A stretch of DNA of 64,000 bases from BOG-932 sp965276835. GTDB lineage: Bacteria > Pseudomonadota > Alphaproteobacteria > BOG-932 > Roseiterribacteraceae. Under the pieces are notes generated by a model. The model was not told the DNA's origin. It saw only the letters and a program-made list of their open reading frames with translations, and ran no database searches. The translations under genes were made by a program, and so were the position numbers. Shown here one piece after another: positions 43,035 through 51,628 of this stretch (position 1 is the first letter of the stretch; every line of letters starts with the position of its first letter). The DNA lies in contig OZ255631.1 in assembly GCA_965276835.1 (NCBI GenBank), positions 5,332,001-5,396,000 of the forward strand, given 5' to 3'.

Positions 43035-43056
43035 CACCTCGGTCTGAGATATGTCC

Positions 43057-43081
43057 AACGAACTGACGATGTTCGGGTTCC
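43057..43081 (-). promoter_or_regulatory. EcfG-type promoter (GGAAC-N16-CGTT) for the F420-type enzyme
   Basis: GGAAC at 43081-43077 and CGTT at 43060-43057 on the minus strand, an exact match to the alphaproteobacterial general-stress consensus. The start codon follows 22 nt later. The best match in the window. Confidence 0.55.
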
Positions 43082-43127
43082 TGCAATGGCGATGGATCAC
43101 ATCGCGCCTTAGTGGCGTTTTGAGATC

Positions 43128-43835
43128 ATGCACAATGCAATGCCTGAAACAGTCAGCTGGACTGACATCTTCGTTCGGCTGGCGCTGACCTTGCTGGCGG
43201 GAACCTTGATCGGGCTCAATCGCAGCGAACATGGCCGGCCCGCCGGCTTGCGCACCGTGTTGCTCGTCTGCCTGGCGGCATCGATCGCCATGATTCAGAT
43301 GAACCTGCTTCTGCCCACAAAGGGGAAAGACCCGGATTCGTACGGCGTCATGGACATGATGCGCCTTCCGTTGGGCATCCTGTCGGGCGTCGGTTTTATC
43401 GGCGCCGGCGCGATCTTGCGGCGCGGCAATATGGTGACCGGCGTCACCACGGCGGCAACTTTGTGGTTCGTGACGGTGCTGGGGCTCTGCTTCGGCGGCG
43501 GCCAGATATGGCTCGGCCTGGCGGCACTGGCGCTCGGCATGGTCGTCTTGTGGGCGCTGAAGATCGCCGAGCGGTTCTTCGATCACAACCACGAGGCCAT
43601 GTTCATCCTCGAGGTTGCAGGGTCGGGTCCGTCGGACGAAGAGTTGCGCGCGTTGTTGAGGGCGGCCGGCATCAAGATCCGATCCTTTGGCTTGACGACG
43701 TTCGGCGATGGAACGCGGCGCCGGATACGGATGGCGGTACGGTGGAAAGCGCGACTGCTCGATCCGGCGTTGCCGCAGGTGGTCTATGACCTGCAACAGC
43801 GCCCTGAGGTGCTCTATCTCAACTGGCGGCCGTAG
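43128..43835 (+). CDS. MgtC/SapB-family membrane protein
   Basis: 235 residues. Family motifs: LLAGTLIGLNRSEHGRPAGLRT, SGVGFIGAGAILR and VTGVTTAATLWFV. Five hydrophobic segments and an ACT-like C-terminal domain (LEVAGSGPSDEELRALLRAAGIKIRSFG). MgtC proteins regulate Mg2+ homeostasis and ATP synthase in other bacteria; the environmental members are less defined. The stop codon overlaps the GTG of the CYTH-CHAD gene by one base. Confidence 0.9.
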   Translation: MHNAMPETVSWTDIFVRLALTLLAGTLIGLNRSEHGRPAGLRTVLLVCLAASIAMIQMNLLLPTKGKDPDSYGVMDMMRLPLGILSGVGFIGAGAILRRGNMVTGVTTAATLWFVTVLGLCFGGGQIWLGLAALALGMVVLWALKIAERFFDHNHEAMFILEVAGSGPSDEELRALLRAAGIKIRSFGLTTFGDGTRRRIRMAVRWKARLLDPALPQVVYDLQQRPEVLYLNWRP

Positions 43836-45328
43836 TGGAGGTTGAACTCAAGTTCAGGCTGACGGCCGAAACCCAGCGCGCTGTCCTGGCCTATCTGGCC
43901 GATATGAAGTTGCCGAAACCGGCGACGCGAAGGCTGATCAGCCACTATTACGACTTTCCGGATCGATCGTTGCGCGGCGCTGGCTTCAGCCTCAGAATTC
44001 GCAAAACCGGTCGCCGTCATGAACAGACATTGAAGGCGGCGGGGACAGGCGGCGCGGCGGCCCAACGATCGGAATGGACTTGGCGCCTCGCATCGGGTCC
44101 GCCCGATATCGCGCGGCTGGCCTGGACCCCGGCTGCCGGGATCTTCGCCCAAAAGACGGATAACGGCATCGAACAAATCTTCGTCACCGACATCAAACGC
44201 ACGGCCTATCGCCTGACCCTCGAAGGCGGCACCGTGGCTGAACTGGCCATCGACAACGGGGCGGTTCGCGCCAATGGACATAGCGAATCCCTGCGTGAAT
44301 TGGAGATCGAGCTGAATGCGGGGCCGGTCGGACCGCTATATCGCTTTGCCGCTGCATTGCATGAGGCCTGCCCGTTGAACATCGCCGTCGGCAGCAAGGC
44401 CGACCGCGGCTACCGCCTTCTCACCGGCAAGCCGCCCGCGGCGGCGAAGACGGACGGCGTCAGGCTGGCCGCGCATGTCGATGTCGCGCACGGCCTGCGC
44501 CGGATTGTCGGCAGCGGCCTTGGTCAACTGGCGGCCAATCTGCCGCTGTGCTCGGTTGGCGATCCCGAGCCATTGCATCAGGCGCGCATCGCCATCCGGC
44601 GCATCCGGTCGGCGCTGGCCTTGTTCAAGCCGTGTCTGGAGCCCGGGGCGACGGAACGGTTCGAGGATACACTGCGCCGTTTCGGGCGCGTCCTCGGGGC
44701 CGGCCGAGACCACGATGTATTCGCCAAGGATATCAGGAAGACCATGTCCGAAGCCGGCCGAGACGGGGCTTGGCTTCCGCTGCTGATTCCCGTAGCCGAA
44801 ACCAACCGCCGCAACAGCTATCGCCAGGTGCAGGCGCTGATCCGCTCGCACGAGCCGACCGGTTTCATCCTGGCGCTGGCCGGGTGGCTGGAAAGCGATC
44901 TGTGGGAAGCGCCGGGTATCAGATCGCAGAGGCTGGCCGATAGCGTTCCGAAGCTGCTGGACAGGCTTCGAAAGAAGGCATTGAAGCGCGGCCGCCATCT
45001 GGAAACGCGACCGCCGCCGGAACTCCACGCGTTGCGTAAAACCCTGAAGAAATTGCGCTATTCAGTCGAGTTTTGCGCATCGCTCTACCCGGCCAAGGAC
45101 GTCAAACGCTATCGGAAGGGCTGTAAGGATGTGCTCGACGTTCTTGGTGAGATCAATGACACGATCGGCGCCGAAGCACGGTTGGAAGGTCTGCCCATGC
45201 GCGATTCGGCGTTGACGCCGGCAATCGGGCTGGTCGGACGAATGGCGGTCGAACGCCGGAAAGCCGCCGCGAAGAAACTTGGTGACGCGTGGCGGGATTT
45301 CGCAAGTGAAAAGCCATTTTGGTCGTAA
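43835..45328 (+). CDS. CYTH-CHAD protein (inorganic triphosphatase type)
   Basis: 497 residues, GTG start. The CYTH domain (1-200) opens with VEVELKF, the ExExK signature for triphosphate and metal binding, and has SLRIRKTG. The CHAD domain (about 215-490) is a helical bundle with spaced His/Arg (LHQARIAIRRIRSALALF, LHALRKTLKKLRYSVEF) that binds polyphosphate. Ygi F-type members hydrolyse tripolyphosphate; CHAD targets the protein to polyphosphate granules. Polyphosphate or phosphate homeostasis is likely. Confidence 0.9.
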   Translation: MEVELKFRLTAETQRAVLAYLADMKLPKPATRRLISHYYDFPDRSLRGAGFSLRIRKTGRRHEQTLKAAGTGGAAAQRSEWTWRLASGPPDIARLAWTPAAGIFAQKTDNGIEQIFVTDIKRTAYRLTLEGGTVAELAIDNGAVRANGHSESLRELEIELNAGPVGPLYRFAAALHEACPLNIAVGSKADRGYRLLTGKPPAAAKTDGVRLAAHVDVAHGLRRIVGSGLGQLAANLPLCSVGDPEPLHQARIAIRRIRSALALFKPCLEPGATERFEDTLRRFGRVLGAGRDHDVFAKDIRKTMSEAGRDGAWLPLLIPVAETNRRNSYRQVQALIRSHEPTGFILALAGWLESDLWEAPGIRSQRLADSVPKLLDRLRKKALKRGRHLETRPPPELHALRKTLKKLRYSVEFCASLYPAKDVKRYRKGCKDVLDVLGEINDTIGAEARLEGLPMRDSALTPAIGLVGRMAVERRKAAAKKLGDAWRDFASEKPFWS

Positions 45329-45353
45329 TATCATGATGTTAACATCATAATAT
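45328..45353. repeat. AT-rich palindrome centred on GTTAAC
   Basis: A 16-bp perfect core (45333-45348) extended to 26 bp with one mismatched pair. It begins at the stop codon of the CYTH-CHAD gene. The AT-rich sequence contrasts with the GC-rich surroundings and could be a binding site or a weak transcript end. Confidence 0.55.
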
Positions 45354-45472
45354 CGCATGACTATTATATCTTAATACGATGTATTGCCCTAATGCCGTCA
45401 CAATTTCACGCTAACTGCGGCAGGTGTCTCTTCACATCCAAAGCTACGGGCTCGACGACAAGGGGTATTCAA

Positions 45473-45823
45473 ATGGAAGGCGGAAAGTTCGCGGCGATCA
45501 CCGTCATCTTCTTAGCGTTGATCGGTGGATCGATGTATTTCAGCTATTCCCAGATTCAGGCTCTCCAGGGCCAGATCGCGGACCTTCGGACCCAGGTCAC
45601 AGGCGCGGCGACGGCGGCATCGGATGCCAAGTCGGCCGCGGCGCAGGCCAAGACCACTGCCGACAGCACGGCCGCGTCCATAAGCAAGGCGGGCGATCTC
45701 GCGCAGCTGGCGAAATCGGCGGGCGATGCCGCCTCGGCGGCGGCGAAATCGGCGGCTGACGCCAAGGACGCGGCCGCAGCAGCAAGCGCACCGAAGTCGT
45801 CGGGCGCCGCCCATCGGCATTGA
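45473..45823 (+). CDS. Single-pass membrane protein with Ala-rich coiled coil
   Basis: 116 residues with AAGGGG upstream. MEGGKFAAITVIFLALIGGSMYFSY is a membrane anchor; then QIQALQGQIADLRTQVTGAA and Ala/Asp/Lys repeats up to residue 108 make a long periplasmic helix, resembling Lpp-type or coiled-coil spacers. The paralogue at 50828-51169 has the same plan (MESGRFATIVVIVVILIGALGYY start). No function is known. The gene lies alone between two AT-rich palindromes. Confidence 0.75.
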   Translation: MEGGKFAAITVIFLALIGGSMYFSYSQIQALQGQIADLRTQVTGAATAASDAKSAAAQAKTTADSTAASISKAGDLAQLAKSAGDAASAAAKSAADAKDAAAAASAPKSSGAAHRH

Positions 45824-45893
45824 GGCGGGGCGCCGACCTTTCGGCGCGACGAATTGCCTCTGAACCGTCCTTTCACCCGAGGTTATCGCTAAT

Positions 45894-45912
45894 TATATCG
45901 TATCACGATATA
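45894..45912. promoter_or_regulatory. Dyad TATATCGT-ATC-ACGATATA
   Basis: Eight-base perfect arms and a 3-nt centre, 20 nt before the sulfate-binding protein start. A related partial motif (ATTATATC then ACGAT) is at 45363-45380 before the coiled-coil gene. It looks like an operator. Confidence 0.5.
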
Positions 45913-45931
45913 TAATTCCGGTTGCAGTTCC

Positions 45932-46996
45932 ATGGGCGTTTCACAAAATCGATCGATTCCGTTCGGGCGCAGAATTCACGCGATATCGGCATTCGCCTGC
46001 GTCCTGCGACTGTTGTTGGGCGGGCTCGCCGCTTTGGTGGGCATAAGCCAGGCGTCGGCGGCGGACATGACGATCCTGAATGCGTCTTACGATCCGACCG
46101 GTCAGTTCTATGCGGCGTTCGACAAGGCGTTTGCGGCTCACTGGCATACCGAAACCGGGGAGCAGATCACGGTCAACCAGTCGAACGGAGCGTCCGGAGT
46201 GCAGGCGCGCGCGGTGATGAACGGGTTGGACGCCGATGTCGTGACCCTGGGGACCGCGTCCGATATCGATGTCCTGGCAAAAGCCGGCATGGTCGCGAAG
46301 AATTGGCGGGATCGCCTTCCCGACAACAGCGCCCCCTATACGTCGACGATCGTTTTCCTGGTCAGGAAGGGCAATCCAAAGGACATCCAGGATTGGGACG
46401 ATCTGGAACGGACCACCGTCACTGTCGTTACGCCGAACCCAAAGACGTCGAGCGACGGCCGCTGGAGTTTTCTCGCGGCATGGGGTTGGGCGCTCGACAA
46501 TTGGGGCGGCGATGAAAGCAAGGCGCGCGCGTTCGTCGGCAAGATATACAAAGACACGCCCCAGCTGGAGACCGCCGCCCGCGGCGCCGCGATCGACTTT
46601 ACCAAGCGGGGCGTCGGCGACGTTCTGCTGACCTGGGAGAACGAGGCCATGCTGGCCATGCATGAGGCCGGCGGCGGCCAGTTCGAAATCGTGCGCCCAT
46701 CTGAGAGCATATTGGCCGAACCGCCGGTCACCCTGGTCGATAGGGTGGTCGATGCCAGAGGCACGCGCGGCGCGGCCGAGTCATATTTGAAATATCTCTA
46801 CAGCGATGCCGGCCAGGAGCTTGCGGCCGAAAATTACTACCGCCCGCGATCGGAAAGCGTCGCCGCCCGGCATCGCGATGAATTCCCGCCGCTGAAACTG
46901 TTTTCCGTCGCCGACAAGTTCGGCGACTGGGACACGGCGCAGGCCAAGTTCTTCGCCGCCGGCGGATTATTCGACCGGCTGTACGCGCCGGCCTGA
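45932..46996 (+). CDS. Sulfate/thiosulfate-binding periplasmic protein
   Basis: 354 residues. Signal peptide ending SQASAAD. The Sbp/CysP family start TILNASYDPTGQFYAAFDKAFAAHW is unmistakable; further motifs are TLGTASDIDVLAKAGM, NPKTSSDGRWSFLAAWGWAL and EVMLTWENEA-like VLLTWENEAM. It should bind sulfate or a related oxyanion. The expected permease and ATPase genes (cysTWA) are not adjacent, so it is an orphan or serves a remote transporter. Start at the ATG at 45932 has no clear ribosome-binding site. Confidence 0.9.
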   Translation: MGVSQNRSIPFGRRIHAISAFACVLRLLLGGLAALVGISQASAADMTILNASYDPTGQFYAAFDKAFAAHWHTETGEQITVNQSNGASGVQARAVMNGLDADVVTLGTASDIDVLAKAGMVAKNWRDRLPDNSAPYTSTIVFLVRKGNPKDIQDWDDLERTTVTVVTPNPKTSSDGRWSFLAAWGWALDNWGGDESKARAFVGKIYKDTPQLETAARGAAIDFTKRGVGDVLLTWENEAMLAMHEAGGGQFEIVRPSESILAEPPVTLVDRVVDARGTRGAAESYLKYLYSDAGQELAAENYYRPRSESVAARHRDEFPPLKLFSVADKFGDWDTAQAKFFAAGGLFDRLYAPA

Positions 46997-47017
46997 GCAC
47001 GAGGGCGGGGCCAGGCC

Positions 47018-47305
47018 GTGAACAATGTCGGTTGGTATCTGCTGGGATTCATTCTCGTCGTGGTGGCAATCGCGGTCGCCGCCATCGCGCTCGACATCTG
47101 GCTGGACGCCGCCAGACGCCGCAGCCGGTACCGCGAGCGCTTTGCCGACGAGCATGGACATCGCCGGAAAACCGCGCCGAACGGACGGTTCAAGGGGCTG
47201 GCCTGGATCGTTCTTGTCTGCACGATCGTCGGCGTCGCCACTCTCTTCGCCATCGCCCACAACACCGCCACGGCGCTGGGAACCGAACATTCTTGGCGGG
47301 GTTAA
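47018..47305 (+). CDS. Small two-helix membrane protein
   Basis: 95 residues, GTG start. Helix 1: VGWYLLGFILVVVAIAVAAIAL; a basic loop ARRRSRYRERFADEHGHRRK; helix 2: GLAWIVLVCTIVGVATLFAIA. No family recognised. It is 21 nt after the sulfate-binding protein and 6 nt before mrcA, on the same strand, so it may share a transcript with mrcA. Confidence 0.65.
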   Translation: MNNVGWYLLGFILVVVAIAVAAIALDIWLDAARRRSRYRERFADEHGHRRKTAPNGRFKGLAWIVLVCTIVGVATLFAIAHNTATALGTEHSWRG

Positions 47306-47311
47306 GGCCCG

Positions 47312-49720
47312 ATGCGCGCCGTTTGGATGGGCATATCCGCGCTGCTGGTTTTCGTCGCCGCCGGACTGGGCGCGGGACTTCTGATCGTCCGGTATTATGC
47401 CGACGGCTTGCCCGGCTACGGTGCGCTGACCCATTATCAGCCGAAGGTGGTGACCCGGGCCTATGCCGGCGACGGCGGGCTGTTGGCCGAGTTCGCGACG
47501 GAGAAACGAATCTTCGTCCCTGTCGCCTCGATTCCCCGTCTTGTGAAGCAAGCCTTCATCGCGGCCGAGGACAAAAATTTCTACCGCCACGGAGGCGTCG
47601 ATCCGGAGGGGATACTTCGCGCCGCGATTGTCGATCTTAAGAACCTGCATTCCGGCCGGCGGCCTGCGGGGGGATCCACGATCACCCAACAGGTGGCGCG
47701 CTATTTCCTTTTAAGCCAGCAGGTTTCGGTCAGCCGGAAGATCAAGGAGATGATCCTCGCTTATCGGATCGAGCAGGTTCTGTCCAAGGACCAGATACTC
47801 GAACTGTATCTCAACGAAATCTATCTCGGCCTGAATTCCTATGGCGTTGCCGCCGCAGCGCTCGATTACTTCGACAAGCCGATGGATCGGCTCAGCATCG
47901 CCGAGGCCGCTTTCCTGGCCGCGCTTCCCAAGGCGCCCGATAGATACGGCCGCGCCCGGAACCATGATGCCGCCCTTGAGCGGCGCGATTATGTCATCGG
48001 CAGGATGCTGGCGGACGGTAACATCACCGAGGCGCAGGCGAAGGCTGCGCGCGCGGAACCTCTGGTCATCCGGTCGGGAAAGACGCCGGACCTCGTGCCG
48101 GCTGGATATTTCACCGAGGAGGTGAGACGTGAACTGCTTCAGAAATATGGCCGGGACGGCCTCTATGGCGGCGGCCTGACGGTTCGCACGACGCTCGATC
48201 CGAAACTACAGGCGATCGCCGTGAGGTCGCTGCGCGATGGCCTGGTCGCATACGACCAACGCCACGGATGGCGCGGTCGGTTCGCGCATCTGTCGAGCCT
48301 GGCCGATTGGGGCACTCAGCTTTCGAAAATTCCGCCGCTCGAAGGGATCGGCGATTGGCATCTGGCGGTTGTGCTGGAAACCGGGAAAGGCGCGGCCAAG
48401 GTCGGGTTGGCCGACGGCTCGATCGCCGAGCTCGGCACCGCGGATATACGGTGGACAGGGCGAAGCAAGGTGAGCGACCTGCTATATGCCGGCGACGTCG
48501 TTCTGGTGGCGACAATTGAGGACAGTCCGCAGACCGCGCCCACCGCGCCGATCCATGTCGCGTTACGTCAGATGCCGGCGGTCAATGGGGCTGTCGTGGC
48601 GATAGATCCCCATACCGGGCGGGTATTGGCGCTGACCGGCGGCTTCAGCGATGCGTCCAACGCGTTCGACCGCGCGACCCAGGCCTACAGGCAGCCGGGA
48701 TCCGCCTTCAAGCCGTTCGTTTATCTGGCTGCGCTCGACAGCGGATACACGCCGTCGACGATCGTGCTGGACGAACCGATCGAATTCGATCAGGGGCCCG
48801 GCCTGCCGAAATGGCGCCCGAACAACTATGAGCATGACTATCTCGGCCCGCTGCCGTTGCGGCGCGGCCTCGAACTGTCGCGAAATGCCATGACCATCCG
48901 GCTTGCCGCGGCGGTCGGCATGCCGAAGATCGCCGGCTATGCCCGGAAATTCGGCATCGCCGACAATATGCCGCTCGACTTGTCGATGGCGATCGGCGCG
49001 GGCGAAACGACGTTGATGCGGTTGGTGACCGGGTACGCCGAAATCGACAATGGCGGCAGAAAGATCGAGGCCACGCTGATCGACCGCGTGCAGGATCGGC
49101 ATGGCCGGACCCTGTTCCGCCACGATGCGCGTGACTGTCCGGTCTGCAACGATGTCGCGTGGAGCGATCAGCCGGTGCCGCGCATTCCCGATGCAAGGCC
49201 GCCGATCGAGGATCCGCGAACCGCGTATCAGATGGTGGAGATGCTGGAGGGCGTGATCAAGCGGGGGACCGGCAGAAGCCTGGCATCACTGGACCGTCCG
49301 CTTGCCGGAAAGACGGGCACCACGAACGACAGCAAGGATCTTTGGTTCGTCGGTTTCACGCCGAACCTGGTCGTGGGCACGTTCGTCGGGTTCGACGAGC
49401 CGAAATCCCTCGGCGCGCATGAAACGGGCGCTACCGTCGCCGCCCCGATCGTCAAGGAATTCCTGGCTTCGGCGCTTGCCGGGAAGCCGCCGATTCCGTT
49501 CCATACGCCGCCGGAGCTTCGCTTGGCGAAGGTCGATCCGCTGACTGGGCAGGCGGCGGGTCCGGACGATCCTGGCGCGATCTGGGAGGCGTTCATGCCC
49601 GGCACGGAGCCCGGCGCGGATCACCCCGAACCGCCCGGAGCCGCAGTGCTGACGGCGACCGATCAAGGCGCTATGCAAAGCCTGCGGGCGGCCGAAACCG
49701 GCATGGGCGGGATTTACTGA
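47312..49720 (+). CDS. mrcA: Penicillin-binding protein 1A (transglycosylase/transpeptidase)
   Basis: Bifunctional peptidoglycan synthase of 802 residues. One N-terminal membrane helix. Transglycosylase domain with EDKNFYRHGGVD (catalytic Glu86) and GGSTITQQVARYF. An OB-like insert, then the transpeptidase domain with GSAFKP (Ser464, Lys467), LSRNAM as the SxN motif and AGKTGTT. The C-terminus is Pro-rich. All catalytic residues are intact. Named by similarity to class A PBP1A proteins. Confidence 0.94.
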   Translation: MRAVWMGISALLVFVAAGLGAGLLIVRYYADGLPGYGALTHYQPKVVTRAYAGDGGLLAEFATEKRIFVPVASIPRLVKQAFIAAEDKNFYRHGGVDPEGILRAAIVDLKNLHSGRRPAGGSTITQQVARYFLLSQQVSVSRKIKEMILAYRIEQVLSKDQILELYLNEIYLGLNSYGVAAAALDYFDKPMDRLSIAEAAFLAALPKAPDRYGRARNHDAALERRDYVIGRMLADGNITEAQAKAARAEPLVIRSGKTPDLVPAGYFTEEVRRELLQKYGRDGLYGGGLTVRTTLDPKLQAIAVRSLRDGLVAYDQRHGWRGRFAHLSSLADWGTQLSKIPPLEGIGDWHLAVVLETGKGAAKVGLADGSIAELGTADIRWTGRSKVSDLLYAGDVVLVATIEDSPQTAPTAPIHVALRQMPAVNGAVVAIDPHTGRVLALTGGFSDASNAFDRATQAYRQPGSAFKPFVYLAALDSGYTPSTIVLDEPIEFDQGPGLPKWRPNNYEHDYLGPLPLRRGLELSRNAMTIRLAAAVGMPKIAGYARKFGIADNMPLDLSMAIGAGETTLMRLVTGYAEIDNGGRKIEATLIDRVQDRHGRTLFRHDARDCPVCNDVAWSDQPVPRIPDARPPIEDPRTAYQMVEMLEGVIKRGTGRSLASLDRPLAGKTGTTNDSKDLWFVGFTPNLVVGTFVGFDEPKSLGAHETGATVAAPIVKEFLASALAGKPPIPFHTPPELRLAKVDPLTGQAAGPDDPGAIWEAFMPGTEPGADHPEPPGAAVLTATDQGAMQSLRAAETGMGGIY

Positions 49721-49871
49721 ACCGCCCGGTTACCGGCAAACTCAAGCAATGGATGCAATTCAGGGCTTGGCGCCGCATTTACCCCGAGGGCCCCGGCCGA
49801 TACGAAATAACGTGCGCGCCGTCCCGGCTTATGGCAGGGCAACGCTCGATAGAGAATGCATGAGGCGCGGT

Positions 49872-50333
49872 ATGGCGAAAACGAAACCGGTTCGGCCTGA
49901 GCCTGGCGACGGTCAACCTGTCGAAGCGATGACGAAGGAGGATTATGTCCGCTTGGCCAGCTTTCGGTTGGCGCTGCGCCGCTTTACCGCGTTCAGCCAG
50001 ACCAATGCGCGTGAACATGGCCTGACGCCCCAGCAACATCAGGCGCTGCTGTCCATTCGCGGCTTTCCCGACCGCGACATGATCACGGTCGGTGAATTGG
50101 CCGACCATTTATGCATCAAGCACCACAGCGCCGTTGAGCTGGTCAATCGCCTGAGCGGACTCGGTCTCGTCTATCGGACGGTCAGCCCCGACGACCGGCG
50201 CAGCGTCCTGGTTGGTCTGACCGAAGCCGCGGAAACGGCGCTGGCGTCGCTGTCTGCGAATAATCTCGAGGAGATCAGACGCCTGCGACCGTTCTTTTCC
50301 GCCCTGATAAAGTCCCTCGGGAAGGATCCGTAG
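49872..50333 (+). CDS. MarR-family transcriptional regulator
   Basis: 153 residues from the ATG at 49872 (MAKTKP). Winged helix with GLTPQQHQALLSIRGFP, ITVGELADHLCIKHHSAVELVNRLSGLGLVYR and the wing DDRRSVLVGLTEA. No ligand can be predicted. It lies 151 nt after mrcA and converges with the next gene, so it is probably transcribed alone; the target is unknown. Confidence 0.88.
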   Translation: MAKTKPVRPEPGDGQPVEAMTKEDYVRLASFRLALRRFTAFSQTNAREHGLTPQQHQALLSIRGFPDRDMITVGELADHLCIKHHSAVELVNRLSGLGLVYRTVSPDDRRSVLVGLTEAAETALASLSANNLEEIRRLRPFFSALIKSLGKDP

Positions 50334-50353
50334 CGCCGCCCGCGCGCGTCGCT

Positions 50354-50788
50354 CTAAGACCGGTCTATCTGCGGCCAGATCAGGTGGATATCGGTGGGCG
50401 CTCTCGCGCCGATGCTGATGTCTTTCACTTTCTGGATGCCGTCATATGTCGCGTGGATGACATAGCTGCCGGCCGGCAGTTGCGCATAGAAAAGCGGCCC
50501 CGTGTTGTGGGCCCGCAATATCGCCCGTCCATGGCTGTCGGTGATGAAGTAGTCGGTGCCCGCGGTGAACTCGCCGTCCTTTTCCGCGTTCGAGATCAGC
50601 AGATTATAATCTCGCGCCGAGGCCTCCATGGCCTGCTGTTCGTCCTCGCCGATGCCGCCGGTCATGTAGCTGACCTGCCCTTGTTGAACCGCCTTTGGAA
50701 ATGCAGGACCGGCAAGGGCGGGTAGGGCGGCGCTTGCCGCAACCGCGGCTGCGAGTACGCCATAACGAAGAGTGTGATGCAAAAGCAT
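50354..50788 (-). CDS. Secreted small protein, carboxypeptidase-regulatory-like
   Basis: 144 residues with AGGAGG upstream. Signal peptide ending ALPALAG. YFITDSHGRAILRAHNTGPLFYAQLPAGSYVIHATYDG gives the beta-sandwich pattern seen in CarboxypepD-regulatory or DUF-type periplasmic proteins. An N-terminal segment QVSYMTGGIGEDEQQAMEASARDYNLLI is found in other such proteins of unknown role. It follows the coiled-coil gene by 39 nt on the same strand. Confidence 0.75.
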   Translation of the reverse strand: MLLHHTLRYGVLAAAVAASAALPALAGPAFPKAVQQGQVSYMTGGIGEDEQQAMEASARDYNLLISNAEKDGEFTAGTDYFITDSHGRAILRAHNTGPLFYAQLPAGSYVIHATYDGIQKVKDISIGARAPTDIHLIWPQIDRS

Positions 50789-50827
50789 GTTATCCTCCTG
50801 ATGTGATTGTCGGGTGCGCGTTCGGTT

Positions 50828-51169
50828 CTATTTCCGGCGCGCGTGCCCTTTGTCTGCCACTTCATCGGCCGCCTGCTTCGCTTGGCTTGCGGCCTGGGTG
50901 GCTGCGGCGGCGGCATCCGTCGCCTGCTTCACCAGCTGCGCGACATCGCCCACCTTTTGGCTTGCCGCGGTAAGCCCGGCGACAGCCGCCTTGGCCTCGA
51001 TTGCGGTCGCCTTTGCCTGGTCGGCGGTCAACTCGGCGTTTTCGGCTTTGGACTGGACCACGGAAATCCGGTCATTGATGCCGGTCAGCCGCGCGTTCCC
51101 GTAATATCCAAGCGCGCCGATCAGGATGACGACGATAACGACGATTGTTGCGAATCTTCCGCTCTCCAT
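50828..51169 (-). CDS. Single-pass membrane protein with Ala-rich coiled coil (paralogue of 45473-45823)
   Basis: 113 residues with GGAGG upstream. MESGRFATIVVIVVILIGALGYYG is the membrane anchor, followed by coiled coil (INDRISVVQSKAENAELTADQAKATAIEAKAAVAGL) and a Lys/Arg tail. It matches the paralogue in plan, in the ME-GG/SG-(K/R)FA start and in KxGD(L/V)AQL(A/V)K. Lies between the DUF1476-like gene and the secreted small protein. Function unknown. Confidence 0.75.
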   Translation of the reverse strand: MESGRFATIVVIVVILIGALGYYGNARLTGINDRISVVQSKAENAELTADQAKATAIEAKAAVAGLTAASQKVGDVAQLVKQATDAAAAATQAASQAKQAADEVADKGHARRK

Positions 51170-51202
51170 TTCAGCCTCCGTCGATCATGGGTTGAACGCC
51201 GT

Positions 51203-51628
51203 TCAATGCGCCGACGGCGCAAGTGAGACCGCAGGCCGTCTGTTCCAGCCGAACAGCGAAAGAAGCTCCGACGTGACGAACTCTAGCCAGGTTCGGATCG
51301 GCTCGTCGGCAACCGGAAAGCGCGCATCCTGCCAGCCTCCGGCGTGGGCGTGCGCCAGCCGGCCGATATCCTTCGCCGACAGCGGGACGCCCCGCGCGGT
51401 CAGCATATCGGCCAAAACCCTATAGATCGTTTCGTCGGATCCCTCGCGAATGCAGCGTTCGCGGACGCTCAGCGCGAATTCATGCGCGTCGGCGTCTCGC
51501 AAATTGAGGGTTTCGGCGAGTTTAACACCCAGTGTTTGACAGCGGCGCGATCGTTCGCGGAACGCGGCAAGCTCCAGTGATGCGAAATGTGCTTCGATCG
51601 CGTGTTCCCGCTCGGCAAAAGTCGTCAT
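51203..51628 (-). CDS. DUF1476 (ATPase inhibitor zeta-like) protein with C-terminal extension
   Basis: 141 residues from the ATG at 51628 with AAGGAA upstream. MTTFAEREHAIEAHFASLELAAFRERSRRC, TLGVKLAETLNL and VLADMLTARGVPLSAKDIGRL match DUF1476. Paracoccus zeta, which belongs here, inhibits the F1-ATPase with its N-terminus. This copy diverges (the MDDREKAFE core is relaxed) and has about 35 extra C-terminal residues (EFVTSELLSLFGWNRRP), so it may be a second, specialised paralogue. Confidence 0.78.
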   Translation of the reverse strand: MTTFAEREHAIEAHFASLELAAFRERSRRCQTLGVKLAETLNLRDADAHEFALSVRERCIREGSDETIYRVLADMLTARGVPLSAKDIGRLAHAHAGGWQDARFPVADEPIRTWLEFVTSELLSLFGWNRRPAVSLAPSAH

